Made by a program: the position numbers and the translations under genes
The notes under the pieces: generated by a model
The model's input: only the letters and a program-made list of their open reading frames with translations
Told to the model about the DNA's origin: nothing
Databases searched by the model: none
Part shown: positions 16,900 to 28,421 of the stretch, in pieces
How the letters are laid out: the number at the start of each line of letters is the position of its first letter
Numbering within the stretch: the stretch's first letter is position 1
Assembly (NCBI RefSeq): GCF_001427285.1
Contig: NZ_LMFV01000061.1
Coordinates: forward strand, 223,050-287,049
DNA: 64,000 nt
Origin: Mesorhizobium sp. Root552
GTDB lineage: Bacteria > Pseudomonadota > Alphaproteobacteria > Rhizobiales > Rhizobiaceae
Reading direction: 5' to 3'

Positions 16900-17505
16900 T
16901 TATTCTCCGTTCACCAGCTTCAGGATCAGCCGGTGCATGTTGCCGCCATTGGCCATCTCAACCTGGTCGAAGTTCCGGCTGCGCTCTCTCTGTCGAACCG
17001 ATGCCTGTGAAAGCGACGGAATGATCGCTTTTCTTACCTTCTGACATTTCGGATCGTCAGCAGCCGAAAAGCCGATTGTGGCCGTCTCGATTTCCGCCAG
17101 CATCTCCTTGATATGAACGCCGTGCACTTCTTCATGAAGCCGAACGCCTTCAATGAAAGTGTCCCACTGCTTCTTGACAGTGGCTGGCAAACTGCCGGCG
17201 GGCTTAGGCAATGTGTAAGTGATGATCAATTTTGGACGCGCAGACACCAAGGTGCAGCCACCATCGTCCTGAGGCTCATACTTCCTCGACCAGGTCAGCT
17301 TGAAATTTGTGTGCGCGATGGCTCTCGCAACGCCAACCTTTGGACCACGCTCACCGATAGACCGGTAGAGCTCGATGCCCGAATTGCCTGCGATGGTATA
17401 ATTCTCGATACGCTCAATTGTCTCTGCCCTCGCATGGGTGTTCACCATGCTGGCTCCTAGAGCGGTCGTCAGCAAGACTAACCCCCACCTCGCGGCTGGT
17501 CTCAT
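16900..17505 (-). CDS. DUF922-family secreted Zn-protease-like protein
   Basis: A signal peptide (WGLVLLTTALGASMVNTHARA) is followed by a domain with FKLTWSRKYEPQDDGGCTLVSARPKLII-type strands and a RLHEEVHGVH helix containing HEXXH. This matches DUF922, predicted periplasmic metalloprotease-like proteins. The start is uncertain: ATG 17505 is preceded by GGGAAA, while ATG 17517 and codons up to 17592 are also open. The divergent endonuclease-like gene starts at 17602, making the later start more likely. Substrate unknown. Confidence 0.75.
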   Translation of the reverse strand: MRPAARWGLVLLTTALGASMVNTHARAETIERIENYTIAGNSGIELYRSIGERGPKVGVARAIAHTNFKLTWSRKYEPQDDGGCTLVSARPKLIITYTLPKPAGSLPATVKKQWDTFIEGVRLHEEVHGVHIKEMLAEIETATIGFSAADDPKCQKVRKAIIPSLSQASVRQRERSRNFDQVEMANGGNMHRLILKLVNGE

Positions 17506-17601
17506 TTCATTTCCCATCGTCATCGGCAAAAATTCGGCAGAAACATAAGGACAACGGGCCTTACCATCAATGAGCCGCAATTCCTTGGCCAATCAACGCG
17601 C

Positions 17602-18630
17602 ATGAGCCGGGTTCCCCCCTTTTTCCAGTCTTCGATCCTGTTTTGCCTGACCGCGGCAACCATCCCGCTACTGCTGGGATTTTTTGGACCGTTGCACCCG
17701 GCGTTCGATTCCCTTGGCCATTTCCGCGTGCATCTTGCCATCGTCGTGGCCATTTTGGCGCTGCCACTGTTGGCCACGACCTATCTGGTGCAAGCCCTCT
17801 CGGCTCTGGTATTTGCCATCGCAGCTTTCTCAACCACCACAGATACGCTGAATCTTGTTGGCTTGAAGCCGGTGCACGCCGCATTCGAGGCCAAACCTGC
17901 GGACCGGGCAGTCTATCGGCTTCTGCAGATTAATCTTCGCTTCGATAACCGCTCGCCAGAAAAAGTCTTGTCGCTGATCGGGCGGACCACACCAGACGTG
18001 GTGACTCTCGACGAAGTCTCGGCAATGTGGGACGGCAAATTCGAGCTGCTCAAAAACGCCTACCCCTATCGTGTGATCTGCCCGCGACCGAATGGGGTCT
18101 TCGGGGCCGCGATCCTCTCACGCCGACCTTTTGCAGAAGGTAAGGAAACCCATTGTTTCGAGCGCGGCGCGCTTGCCACGGCAACCGTCGATTTTGCCGG
18201 GGCTGAGATAGACGTTGCCGCGATCCACCTCGGCTGGCCGTGGCCTTTCGAGCAGGCGCGGCAGATCGCACTGCTATCGCCTTCTATCGCTTCGTTGTCT
18301 CCATCCACCATCTTGGCCGGCGACTTGAATGCAACGCCGTGGAGCGCTGCGGCCCGCAACATTGCCGATGCTGGTGGACTGACGTTGATGCCCTCGGTAG
18401 GCGCAACCTGGTTGTTCTTACAGTTGCCCGATTCAGTGCGCTTTGCCGGGCTGCCGATCGACAATGTGTTCAGCAAGGGCGATATCGTCATCCACTCTGC
18501 TGAACGCCTGGAAAGCGTCGGGTCAGATCATCTTCCCATCTTGGTCGAATTCTCCATCAAGCCTGGAGGTGACCAGCCAGACGACGAAAACGAAACTGCG
18601 ACGGTATCCGCCGAACAGATGCGCGGTTAG
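17602..18630 (+). CDS. Membrane-anchored endonuclease/exonuclease/phosphatase family protein
   Basis: The 342-aa protein has about three N-terminal membrane helices (ILFCLTAATIPLLLGFFG, LAIVVAILALPLLATTYLV, ALSALVFAIAAFSTT) and then an EEP-fold domain: LLQINLRFDN, TTPDVVTLDEVSAMW (metal-binding Glu), ILAGDLNATPWS and the final GSDHLPILVEF with the catalytic Asp-His pair. The family hydrolyses phosphodiester or phosphomonoester bonds. The membrane anchor and outward-facing topology suggest an envelope substrate. It converges on the ETF-QO gene. Confidence 0.85.
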   Translation: MSRVPPFFQSSILFCLTAATIPLLLGFFGPLHPAFDSLGHFRVHLAIVVAILALPLLATTYLVQALSALVFAIAAFSTTTDTLNLVGLKPVHAAFEAKPADRAVYRLLQINLRFDNRSPEKVLSLIGRTTPDVVTLDEVSAMWDGKFELLKNAYPYRVICPRPNGVFGAAILSRRPFAEGKETHCFERGALATATVDFAGAEIDVAAIHLGWPWPFEQARQIALLSPSIASLSPSTILAGDLNATPWSAAARNIADAGGLTLMPSVGATWLFLQLPDSVRFAGLPIDNVFSKGDIVIHSAERLESVGSDHLPILVEFSIKPGGDQPDDENETATVSAEQMRG

Positions 18631-18687
18631 CTATGCTTGTCCCCACTGCTCTCGCCGTCCACGTTCTAGACGGCTCACCGTGGTCAA

Positions 18688-20367
18688 CTACATATTCTGG
18701 TAGACGGGGCCTTCCCCACCTTGCGGTGGAACCCAGTTGATATTCTGGTTCGGATCCTTGATGTCGCATGTTTTGCAGTGAACGCAGTTCTGCGCATTGA
18801 TGACAAAATGCACATCCTTGGCCGATGGATCGGCGGCCGAATTGCCGTCGGCGTCCACCCATTCATAGACACCGGCTGGGCAATAGCGCGTCGAGGGGCC
18901 CGCAAAAACGTCGTGCTCCGACCGCTCCTGCAAAGCCATGTCCTTCACCTGCAGGTGTACTGGCTGATCTTCCTCATGGTTGGTGTTTGAGAGGAAGACC
19001 GAAGACAGGCGGTCGAAAGTCAGCACGCCGTCCGGTTTCGGGTAGTTTATCTTCTGATGCCTGGACGCTGGTTCCAGCGATGCCGCATCTGTCTTGCCAT
19101 GCTTAAGCGTGCCGAATGGCGAGACACCAAACAGCGTGTTCAGCCACATGTCGAGCCCGCCAACGGCAACGCCGGCAATCGTACCAAAGCGCGACCAAAG
19201 CGGCTTGACGTTGCGAACCCTCTTCAAATCCTTGCCGATGGCGCTGCCGCGCCACGCATCTTCATAAGCCGACAGCTCATCATTGGCGCGGCCCGCAGCT
19301 ATTGCCTCGGCAACGTGGTCCGCGGCCAGCATGCCCGACAGCACGGCATTGTGCGAACCCTTGATGCGCGGCACGTTCACCAAGCCAGCCGAACATCCCA
19401 TCAGCACACCACCCGGGAAAGACAGCTTTGGCACGGATTGCCAACCGCCTTCGGTAATGGCGCGCGCGCCGTAGCCGATGCGCTTGGCGCCTTCGAAAGT
19501 GCCACGGATCGCCGGATGCGTCTTGAAGCGCTGGAATTCTTCGAACGGCGAAAGGTAGGGATTCTTGTAGTTGAGGTGGACGACGAAGCCGACGGCGACC
19601 TGATTGTCCTCCAGATGGTAAAGAAAGGAACCGCCGCCGGTCTTCATGTCGAGAGGCCATCCGAACGAGTGCTGCACCAGCCCGGGTCGGTGATTTTCCG
19701 GCTGGACCTGCCACAATTCCTTAAGGCCAATGCCGAATTTGGCGGGGTCGCGCCCTTCCGCCAGATTGTACTTGGCGATCAGTTGCTTGGCGAGCGAGCC
19801 CCGAGCGCCCTCCCCGATCAGCACATATTTTCCCATCAGCGCCATGCCGGGCGCATAGGCGGGTCCATGCGAACCGTCTTTCTCCACGCCCATGTCGCCG
19901 GTATAGACGCCGGTGACGGCACCGGCCTCGTTGTACAGCAGGCCAGCCGCGGCGAACCCGGGGTAGATTTCGACGCCAAGCGCCTCTGCCTTTGCGCCAA
20001 GCCAACGGCATACATTGCCCAGTGAAACAATGTAGTTGCCGTGGTTGTTCATCAGAGGCGGCATAAGGAAATTCGGCAGCCGCACCGATCCGGCAGGCCC
20101 TAGCACGAGGAAATGATCGTCCGTCACCGGTGTCTTGAAGGGATGATCGCTCTCGTCGCGCCAGCCCGGCAGCAGGCGATCGATGCCGATCGGATCGACG
20201 ACCGCGCCTGAAAGGATGTGAGCGCCAACCTCGCCACCCTTTTCCAGCACCACCACAGACAAATCCGGATTGACCTGCTTGAGACGGATCGCAGCGGCTA
20301 GCCCAGCCGGCCCCGCGCCGACGATAACCACGTCGAACTCCATGCTCTCGCGCTCGATTTCGCTCAT
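18688..20367 (-). CDS. Electron transfer flavoprotein-ubiquinone oxidoreductase
   Basis: The 559-aa protein opens with the FAD dinucleotide motif DVVIVGAGPAGLAAAIRLK, contains IGEGARGSLAKQLI and GGVLMGCSAGLVNVPRIKG, and ends with a 4Fe-4S cluster region (CPAGVYEWV ... NAQNCVHCKTCDIKDP). It passes electrons from ETF, reduced by acyl-CoA dehydrogenases such as LiuA, to ubiquinone at the inner membrane. ATG 20367 has GGAGGG five bases upstream; an overlapping TTG at 20370 is less likely. A TTTACG-N4-CGTAAA palindrome lies about 130 bp upstream and may be its operator. Confidence 0.95.
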   Translation of the reverse strand: MSEIERESMEFDVVIVGAGPAGLAAAIRLKQVNPDLSVVVLEKGGEVGAHILSGAVVDPIGIDRLLPGWRDESDHPFKTPVTDDHFLVLGPAGSVRLPNFLMPPLMNNHGNYIVSLGNVCRWLGAKAEALGVEIYPGFAAAGLLYNEAGAVTGVYTGDMGVEKDGSHGPAYAPGMALMGKYVLIGEGARGSLAKQLIAKYNLAEGRDPAKFGIGLKELWQVQPENHRPGLVQHSFGWPLDMKTGGGSFLYHLEDNQVAVGFVVHLNYKNPYLSPFEEFQRFKTHPAIRGTFEGAKRIGYGARAITEGGWQSVPKLSFPGGVLMGCSAGLVNVPRIKGSHNAVLSGMLAADHVAEAIAAGRANDELSAYEDAWRGSAIGKDLKRVRNVKPLWSRFGTIAGVAVGGLDMWLNTLFGVSPFGTLKHGKTDAASLEPASRHQKINYPKPDGVLTFDRLSSVFLSNTNHEEDQPVHLQVKDMALQERSEHDVFAGPSTRYCPAGVYEWVDADGNSAADPSAKDVHFVINAQNCVHCKTCDIKDPNQNINWVPPQGGEGPVYQNM

Positions 20368-20495
20368 CAATCCCTCCGCACTGGCTGGCCGGTACTTTGC
20401 TGGCTCTTGCGCTCAATAGCGCATCAAATCGCGACGGAAAACCGGTGGCGTCAGAACACCGCTGTTTTCCGTCCCAAACTATGGGGACACAATAT

Positions 20496-20511
20496 TTTAC
20501 GTTCACGTAAA
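20496..20511. promoter_or_regulatory. Palindromic operator candidate upstream of ETF-QO
   Basis: TTTACG-TTCA-CGTAAA is a perfect 6+4+6 palindrome about 130 bp upstream of the ETF-QO start. It resembles operators reported for MerR-type LiuR regulators of branched-chain amino acid and acyl-CoA catabolism, which commonly include ETF-QO. It shares a core with the palindrome at 13600-13617. The regulator itself is not in this window. Confidence 0.55.
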
Positions 20512-20596
20512 CGTCAAATTACCACACTCTGTTACCTGTGAGGCCATCGCAGTTTTTTGAGTGTGCGACAGCATGCTTATCGGCCATAGTGGACGA

Positions 20597-21247
20597 ATGC
20601 GCACCTTTGGACGGCAGAGCTTGTCATTGACGCGCTTTACGCAGTTGCCCGGCCACGCAGGGCTGCTGGCAGCTTTGGTCTTCCTGGTGGCGGCGTCACA
20701 CGGATCGCCGGCAGGAGCAGACGAGCAAAAAATGTGGCCGGCCGGGGCCTACACATTCTCGGATGAACTCGGTGGATTCGAGATCACGGGCGTAACGGGC
20801 AAAGGCACGCAAGACGACCCGATTGTCATTGTCGAAGAATTCCAATCGGCAACGCCGGTAACGCTCACAATTCGCGCGCGGCGGGAGATACGGCCATTCG
20901 AGCCGTCGGGCGACTATGTCAACGGCGTCCTCTACATGCGCATCGAGGCGCTCAACAACAGCGGCCATCCCTGGATCGAGTTCGAATTCGAACTGCAGGA
21001 GATACTCGACCGGCCGAGCGTCTTCGGTGACGGGCTTTCATTCGACCAGCGCAACAAGTCACCCACCAACATCATATCCAGCAAATTCGCCAAGTTTGAC
21101 CGCGATTTCGAACCCTATGACCGATTGCTTTTCACCGTAGGACAGGTCGATCCGTTGGCATCGGTATCGTTCCAGTTCCTCATTACCGACTACACGCCCC
21201 GTTGGACGTTCTACCTGGTGCAGGACCCGCGCATCCCCTCGACCTGA
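20597..21247 (+). CDS. Secreted protein of unknown function
   Basis: The protein has an N-terminal signal segment (HAGLLAALVFLVAASHGSPAGA) followed by an all-beta-looking region (YTFSDELGGFEITGVTGKG, PIVIVEEFQSATPVTLTIRAR, PWIEFEFELQEIL) without cysteines. I do not recognise the family. It lies between the divergent ETF-QO gene and the uracil-DNA glycosylase gene. The start is uncertain: GTG 20561 and ATG 20573 are in frame upstream, but ATG 20597 places the signal peptide best. Confidence 0.65.
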   Translation: MRTFGRQSLSLTRFTQLPGHAGLLAALVFLVAASHGSPAGADEQKMWPAGAYTFSDELGGFEITGVTGKGTQDDPIVIVEEFQSATPVTLTIRARREIRPFEPSGDYVNGVLYMRIEALNNSGHPWIEFEFELQEILDRPSVFGDGLSFDQRNKSPTNIISSKFAKFDRDFEPYDRLLFTVGQVDPLASVSFQFLITDYTPRWTFYLVQDPRIPST

Positions 21248-21308
21248 AAAACCACAATCCACCCAATGCGAACTTGCAAACCGGGATCTATACGCCGAAT
21301 GTGCCGCC

Positions 21309-22169
21309 ATGACTGCTGCCGCTCCCGATCCCCTGTCCGATTTGAATGCCCTTCTTGCTTTCTATGCTGAAGCAGGGGCAGACGAACCGCTGGGCGACGA
21401 GACAGTAAACCGGTTCGCACAGGCTGCCGGCCGGGTCGATGCGCCGCGCGCGACATCGCATACATCGGCCCAACCGCGCGAGCCGAGGCGCAGCCTCCAG
21501 CCTGCTGCAGCGCAGCCGGCGTCTCCGCCTCAACGCCCGCCTGCGATCACAGTGCCGGATGAGCAACAGGCGGCGATGGCGCGGCAGTTGGCTTCCGGGG
21601 CGACCAGTCTGGAAGAACTGCGTGAACGGATGGCCTTTTTCGATGGCTGCAACCTCAAATTCACCGCCAAGAATCTGGTGTTTGCCGACGGCAACCCGCA
21701 AGCGGACATCATGTTTGTTGGCGAAGCGCCGGGGCGCGACGAGGATCTGGAAGGGCGACCTTTCGTTGGCCGTTCCGGTCAGCTTCTTGACCGGATGCTG
21801 GCCGCGATCGGGCTCGACAGAGGTTCAGCTTACATTGCCAATGTCATCCCCTGGCGTCCACCCGGCAACCGCGCACCGACACCGCACGAAACTGAAATCT
21901 GCCGTCCGTTCATCGAGCGGCAGATCGAACTGGTCGGCCCGAAAGTACTGGTTCATCTTGGCGGAGCTTCGGCCAAGACGCTGCTCAATACGACCGAGGG
22001 CATCCTGCGCTTGCGCGGCAACTGGCGCAGCTACGCTGCTGCGTCCGGTGCAAGCATCCCGGCTATGCCGACGCTGCATCCCGCCTACCTGCTCAGAACA
22101 CCTGCTCACAAGCGACTGGCCTGGCGTGACTTCCTCGAAGTGAAGATGAAACTGCGATCACTGCAATAG
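21309..22169 (+). CDS. Uracil-DNA glycosylase, family 4-like
   Basis: The 286-aa protein has a roughly 100-residue Pro/Ala-rich N-terminal extension and a C-terminal UDG domain. The uracil-binding loop is GEAPGRDEDLEGRPFVGRSG; also present are IANVIPWRPPGNRAPTP and a final HPAYLLR. It excises uracil from DNA in base-excision repair. Family 4 enzymes normally coordinate a 4Fe-4S cluster by four Cys; here only C in FDGCNLK and C in EICRPF are placed near the cluster positions, so the cluster may be absent. It converges on the EamA gene 16 bp downstream. Confidence 0.9.
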   Translation: MTAAAPDPLSDLNALLAFYAEAGADEPLGDETVNRFAQAAGRVDAPRATSHTSAQPREPRRSLQPAAAQPASPPQRPPAITVPDEQQAAMARQLASGATSLEELRERMAFFDGCNLKFTAKNLVFADGNPQADIMFVGEAPGRDEDLEGRPFVGRSGQLLDRMLAAIGLDRGSAYIANVIPWRPPGNRAPTPHETEICRPFIERQIELVGPKVLVHLGGASAKTLLNTTEGILRLRGNWRSYAAASGASIPAMPTLHPAYLLRTPAHKRLAWRDFLEVKMKLRSLQ

Positions 22170-22185
22170 GGCTGGGCCAAATTGG

Positions 22186-23136
22186 CTACCCTTGGGAGGG
22201 CGTTACCTTCCGGGCTCGTGCGTGCTCCAGCCCAAGCTGGCGCTCGCGGAAGATGATGAAAATCCCTGCCGCGACAACGATCAGGCCACCCACCAGCATG
22301 TAGGCGGTTGGAACATCGCCGAAAACGACATAGCCGACGATGATGGCAAGGATCATTGAGGTGTATTCGAATGGGGCAACCACCGAAACCTCTGCATGCC
22401 TGTAGGCGGAAGTCATGAGGATTTGCGCGATGCCGCCGCAAAAGCCGGCAGCGATCAGCAGCATGACCTGCGTCGAACTCATCGCGTCCCAGCCAAATGG
22501 CAAAGTCAAAAGCGCGAGCAAGCTCGCCATCATCGAAAACCACAGGACGATGGTGGCCGTGCGCTCGCTGTGAACCAGATTCCGAACCAGAAGTGCTGCC
22601 ACCGCAGAACTGCCCGCGCCGGCCAGAGCTGCCATCACGCCCAACACTTCCTTATCGTCCATCCCCGACCCGGAGCTCAGCAGCGTCAATTCCGGCCATG
22701 AGATGATGACGACGCCCAGCAATCCGACCGCGACCGCGCTCCAGCGGTAAAACCGGATCGCCTCGCCAAGGAAAAGCGAACTGAACACGACAATAAGCAA
22801 CGGCTGCGCGTAGTTGAGCGTTATCGCGTCGGGCAACGGCAGCCGTGTCAGGGCAAAGAATGTGAAGCCCATCGAGCACACGCCGACGACGCCACGCAGG
22901 ATGTGGCCAATCGGACGCTTGGTTGCAAAGGCCGTGCGAAGTTCATGCTTGTAGAACAGAAAAATCAGGATCGGGAAAACAGCAAAGAAGGACCGGAAGA
23001 ACACGATCTGGCCTGCGGGCAACGGCCCTGCTGCCTTGATCAGCGACGACATCGCAACGAAAATCGTTACTGACATGACTTTCAGCGCGATTGCGGTGAG
23101 AGCGCCCCGCGAGCCGGGGACTTCGGATGAAGTCAC
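22186..23136 (-). CDS. EamA/DMT-family membrane transporter
   Basis: This is a ten-helix drug/metabolite transporter with two EamA repeats (for example VMSVTIFVAMSSLIKAAGPLPAGQIVFFR in the first, VVAPFEYTSMILAIIVGYVVFGD in the second). It ends in a basic cytoplasmic tail. The frame is open to 23355, but that would overlap the divergent pepN start at 23287. GTG 23136 gives the usual length of about 316 aa. Substrate is unknown; relatives are often metabolite exporters. Confidence 0.85.
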   Translation of the reverse strand: MTSSEVPGSRGALTAIALKVMSVTIFVAMSSLIKAAGPLPAGQIVFFRSFFAVFPILIFLFYKHELRTAFATKRPIGHILRGVVGVCSMGFTFFALTRLPLPDAITLNYAQPLLIVVFSSLFLGEAIRFYRWSAVAVGLLGVVIISWPELTLLSSGSGMDDKEVLGVMAALAGAGSSAVAALLVRNLVHSERTATIVLWFSMMASLLALLTLPFGWDAMSSTQVMLLIAAGFCGGIAQILMTSAYRHAEVSVVAPFEYTSMILAIIVGYVVFGDVPTAYMLVGGLIVVAAGIFIIFRERQLGLEHARARKVTPSQG

Positions 23137-23286
23137 GTTGAAGTGGCGTCCTGTATTGCCGAGCGGATATGCGCCGGAGTTGCAAGCATGTTGACGTGGC
23201 CTCGTTTCATGTAAAGAACCGGGCTTTGGGTGTCTTGGGCCAACGGCTTTGCCTCGCCTAACCAAAAACGAAAGGAAAGCAATCGG

Positions 23287-25932
23287 ATGCGCACCGATAC
23301 AGGCCAGGTCTTCAAGCTGGAGGACTATAGGCCAAGCGACTATCTCATTCCGCAAACGCGGCTGACCTTTCGCCTTTCGCCAGAAGCCACCGTCGTCGTC
23401 GCTGAACTGACGATCGAGCGCCGCGCCGAACTCAAGACGGTCACGCCGCTTGCCCTCGATGGGGACGGGCTGACGCTCCAGCGCATCGAGGTGGATGGCA
23501 AGGCAGTGCCTTTATCCGCCTATGTCGCTGGCCCGGACCAGCTTGTTTTGAATGCGCCGCCTGCAAAAGCGAAATTCACGCTCGTCACAGAAACCCGGAT
23601 CGATCCGGCGCACAACGAAGCGTTGATGGGGCTCTACCGTTCCAGCAACGTCTATTGCACGCAGTGCGAAGCCGAAGGTTTCCGGCGCATAACTTACTTC
23701 CTCGACCGTCCGGATATCCTGTCCGTCTATACGGTGCGCATCGAGGCATCGCGCCAAGAAGCTCCGCTGCTCTTGTCGAATGGCAACCCTGTTAAGAGCG
23801 GCAACCTTGCCGATGGTTGGCATTACGCGGTTTGGGAAGATCCCCACCCGAAACCGTCCTATCTCTTCGCGCTTGTGGCGGGTGATCTCGGCAAAATCGA
23901 AGATCGCTTCGTTACAATGTCAGGCCGCGATGTCGCGCTGGGCATCTATGTCGAGCATGGCAAAGAGCGGCTGGCCGGCTACGCAATGGACGCTTTGAAG
24001 CGCTCCATGAAATGGGATGAGGACCTCTTCGGCTGCGAATACGATCTCGATGTTTTCAACATTGTTGCCGTCTCCGATTTCAATATGGGAGCAATGGAAA
24101 ACAAGGGCCTCAACATCTTCAACGACAAATATGTGCTGGCTGACGAGGAGACCGCGACAGATGCCGATTTCGCCAACATCGAGGCGATCATCGCGCATGA
24201 GTATTTTCACAATTGGACAGGCAACAGAATCACTTGCCGCGACTGGTTCCAGCTTTGCCTGAAGGAAGGGCTGACTGTTTACCGGGATCACGAATTCTCA
24301 GCCGACCAGCGCTCGCGCGGCGTCAAACGCATTGCTGAAGTGCGGACTTTGCGAGCACTCCAGTTCCCGGAAGACCAGGGACCGCTGGCGCATCCCGTGC
24401 GGCCCCGCCGTTATCGAGAAATCAACAACTTCTATACGGCCACCGTCTACGAGAAGGGCTCAGAGGTGGTGCGCATGATCCGCACCCTGCTCGGCGCCGA
24501 AACGTTCAGGGCCGGCATGGATCTCTATTTCCTGCGCCACGACGGACAAGCGGCGACAATCGAGGATTTCGTGCAGGTGTTCGCGGACGTATCCGGGCGT
24601 GACCTGTCGCAGTTCGCGCTTTGGTACAATCAGGCGGGCACGCCGAACCTGACGGTCAGTTCGCACTATGACGCTGGTGAAAAAGTACTCACCCTTGAGA
24701 TCGAACAGTCGGTTCCGCCGACACCGTCCGAAAGCCGCAAGCGACTTATGCACATCCCACTGGCGTTCGGTCTTGTCGGAAAAGACGGCAAGGACCTGCC
24801 ATACAAGGCGGCTGACGGCGCGACGGTCGAAAACGGTGTCATCCATGTGCGCAAGCGCCGACATACGGTCCGTTTCAGCGGTGTAACCGAAAGACCGGCG
24901 CTATCGCTCAATCGCGGTTTTTCGGCTCCGGTCACGTTGTCTGTCGCGCAAAAGACTGACGATCAGTTCTTCCTGGCTGCGCACGACAAGGACGCATTCT
25001 CTCGTTGGCAAGCTGTGAACACGCTTCTGAGCGATGCCTTGATCGCCGCTTTCCGCCGCCAGCGCGGAGGCAAGAAACCCGATTTTACAGCCAGGCTGGG
25101 CGAACTCGCCGGTAGCATAGCTGCAAATGATGATCTGGAGCCGGCTTACCGTGCGCTCGCTTTGACGCTGCCAAGCGAGGCCGACATTGCGCGCGAGATC
25201 GGCAAGGATATCGATCCAGACGCAATCTTTGCGGCACGCGAGGCACTTGCCACTTTCGTCGCCTCCACCAACAAGCAGCGGTTCGAGGCGCTTTACGCAA
25301 GCCTGCTTGACAACCGCCCATTCAGTCCCGACGCCGCAAGCGCTGGCCGTCGCGCACTACGCAACGTGCTGCTCGACTATCTGTCGCGACTGAACGGAGG
25401 AGTGGAAAGCGCCGCACGCCATTTCAAGGCGGCCACCAACATGACCGACCTTGCAGCCTCCTTGACGGTGCTTGCGCACCGTCATCCGGGGTCGCCGCAG
25501 GCAGACGCCGCGATCGCCGCGTTTGCAGCGAAATTCGCATCCGATCCCCTGGTAATGGACAAGTGGTTCCAGATTCAGGCCAGCGTGCCAGGACCTCAAG
25601 CGGTCGAAACAGTACGGGCGCTGATGACGCATCCTGCCTTTTCTTCCACTAACCCCAACAGGTTGCGTTCGCTGATCGGAACCTTTTCCAGCGGGAACCA
25701 GACAGGCTTCCATCGTGCTGACGGCGCGGGCTACAGGTTCTTCGCCGAGACGGTGCTTGAGATCGAAAAGCGCAACCCACAAGTTGCGGCAAGATTGGCG
25801 ACGGCGCTGCGATCCTGGCGCTCTCTGGAGACAGGGCGGCAGGCAAAAGCAAGGGAGGCGCTTTTGACCATGGCCAATACTCCAAACCTTTCAGCTGACC
25901 TGAGGGATATCATCGACCGCACGCTGGCCTGA
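23287..25932 (+). CDS. pepN: Aminopeptidase N
   Basis: The 881-aa M1-family zinc aminopeptidase has the substrate motif GAMENKGLNIF and the zinc site HEYFHNW (H304, E305, H308) with the third ligand E327 in CLKEGLTVYRD. Length and the C-terminal helical domain fit the bacterial PepN type. It removes N-terminal residues from peptides in the cytoplasm. ATG 23287 follows an AAAGGAAAG site. It stands alone, divergent from the EamA gene. Confidence 0.95.
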   Translation: MRTDTGQVFKLEDYRPSDYLIPQTRLTFRLSPEATVVVAELTIERRAELKTVTPLALDGDGLTLQRIEVDGKAVPLSAYVAGPDQLVLNAPPAKAKFTLVTETRIDPAHNEALMGLYRSSNVYCTQCEAEGFRRITYFLDRPDILSVYTVRIEASRQEAPLLLSNGNPVKSGNLADGWHYAVWEDPHPKPSYLFALVAGDLGKIEDRFVTMSGRDVALGIYVEHGKERLAGYAMDALKRSMKWDEDLFGCEYDLDVFNIVAVSDFNMGAMENKGLNIFNDKYVLADEETATDADFANIEAIIAHEYFHNWTGNRITCRDWFQLCLKEGLTVYRDHEFSADQRSRGVKRIAEVRTLRALQFPEDQGPLAHPVRPRRYREINNFYTATVYEKGSEVVRMIRTLLGAETFRAGMDLYFLRHDGQAATIEDFVQVFADVSGRDLSQFALWYNQAGTPNLTVSSHYDAGEKVLTLEIEQSVPPTPSESRKRLMHIPLAFGLVGKDGKDLPYKAADGATVENGVIHVRKRRHTVRFSGVTERPALSLNRGFSAPVTLSVAQKTDDQFFLAAHDKDAFSRWQAVNTLLSDALIAAFRRQRGGKKPDFTARLGELAGSIAANDDLEPAYRALALTLPSEADIAREIGKDIDPDAIFAAREALATFVASTNKQRFEALYASLLDNRPFSPDAASAGRRALRNVLLDYLSRLNGGVESAARHFKAATNMTDLAASLTVLAHRHPGSPQADAAIAAFAAKFASDPLVMDKWFQIQASVPGPQAVETVRALMTHPAFSSTNPNRLRSLIGTFSSGNQTGFHRADGAGYRFFAETVLEIEKRNPQVAARLATALRSWRSLETGRQAKAREALLTMANTPNLSADLRDIIDRTLA

Positions 25933-25960
25933 TTTGGCCTGCGAAAGGCAGGTCAAATTG
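25933..25960 (+). terminator. Hairpin after pepN
   Basis: A 10-bp stem with one G-U pair (25933-25942 with 25948-25957) lies directly after the pepN stop. There is no long T run, so termination is only suggested. Confidence 0.4.
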
Positions 25961-26120
25961 AGCATTATTGGCTTTCACCCGAATATTGTTTGCCGATTTT
26001 TCATCTTTTTTTGTCCGGCCACTGGACAAGGCGAATCACCTTTGATTCTTTAATGGCGATTCGGACGTGCGGTGTAACCGGGTCGACAAGCATAACAGAG
26101 CTTTTGGGGAGAGCCATTTC

Positions 26121-28421
<2,301 letters not shown>

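Noticed and set aside
19057..20025. 322-codon plus-strand open frame
   Set aside because: Antisense of ETF-QO, with no family pattern.
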